Shown: positions 63,762 through 64,000 of the stretch, in pieces | Position numbering within the stretch: position 1 is the stretch's first letter | How the letters are laid out: each line of letters begins with the position of its first letter | NCBI GenBank assembly: GCA_934047225.1 | Contig: OW204012.1 | Location: 6,138,001 to 6,202,000 of the forward strand | DNA from: Ypsolopha sequella | Lineage: Eukaryota > Arthropoda > Insecta > Lepidoptera > Ypsolophidae | DNA length: 64,000 nucleotides | Direction of reading: 5' to 3' | Program-made: the position numbers and the translations under genes | Notes under the pieces: generated by a model | Database searches by the model: none | Told to the model about the DNA's origin: nothing | What the model saw: only the letters and a program-made list of their open reading frames with translations

Positions 63762-64000
63762 TATGACGGCAATTTTATATCACATTTTGTACGCGTGTTT
63801 ATTTTGGAACAAGTTTTATTGTCCAAAACTTTATATAAAGCAAATTTAATGATATTTAGATAATAGTTTAGGCCTATCTTTGCGATTTGATTGGCTGCAG
63901 GAAAATGCAATGAATCGTGTATCGAACGGCTATAGAGACCATAGTGTGAAATACGACATATGTTTTTTTCGAAAATTTCAATACTTGCCGTTTACAAATA

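Overview
The window looks like a gene-free, transposon-packed stretch of a moth or butterfly (Lepidoptera) genome. It is AT-rich with long homopolymer runs. It carries repeat families that I recognise as typical of Lepidoptera: the CCGGCCAAGTGCGAGTC...GGTACGGAACCCTAAAAA repeat, tRNA-headed SINEs, and non-LTR retrotransposon tails ending near CAGCAGTGG...GGCTGATG. I found no exon of a host gene and no functional tRNA or rRNA gene. The species assignment is inference from these families.

The only long intact reading frame (18898-20751) is the Gag of a BEL/Pao-type LTR retrotransposon at 17593-23000. Its two LTRs are both 683 bp with no difference seen by eye. It is flanked by a 5-bp target duplication (ATGAC) and sits inside a 61-bp minisatellite that continues on both sides. 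Gag has a DUF1759-like core and three zinc knuckles. Pol is wrecked: the protease active site reads D-L-E instead of D-S-G, no reverse transcriptase or RNase H is recognisable, and only pieces of integrase remain. Young LTRs beside a dead pol suggest that this copy moved using proteins supplied by another element.

Other regions. 1-15 kb: decayed repeats, a hAT element with an 8-bp target duplication (1587-2827), a 1.55-kb TTAA-bounded element (4934-6483), a ~150-bp minisatellite (7430-8098) and twin 161-bp MITEs. 15-25 kb: a TTAA-bounded element enclosing LINE coding sequence, LINE tail remnants, and the BEL element. 25-34 kb: a SINE, palindromic repeats, a 27-bp perfect hairpin and a ~750-bp palindrome. 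34-50 kb: hAT elements split by younger insertions, several ~500-bp TTAA-flanked repeats and large copies of the GGTTCCGTA repeat. 50-64 kb: an element with ~500-bp inverted arms (54153-55932), four more hAT or hAT-like elements, a TA-flanked element nested in a palindrome, and a 47-bp perfect inverted repeat.

The pieces do not form a pathway. They record serial, nested insertion. In several places the repeat families serve as empty-site controls for one another, which fixes insertion boundaries and target duplications. The most coherent unexplained pattern is the number of dissimilar non-coding families bounded by TTAA, many starting TTAAGG, with no transposase gene in the window.
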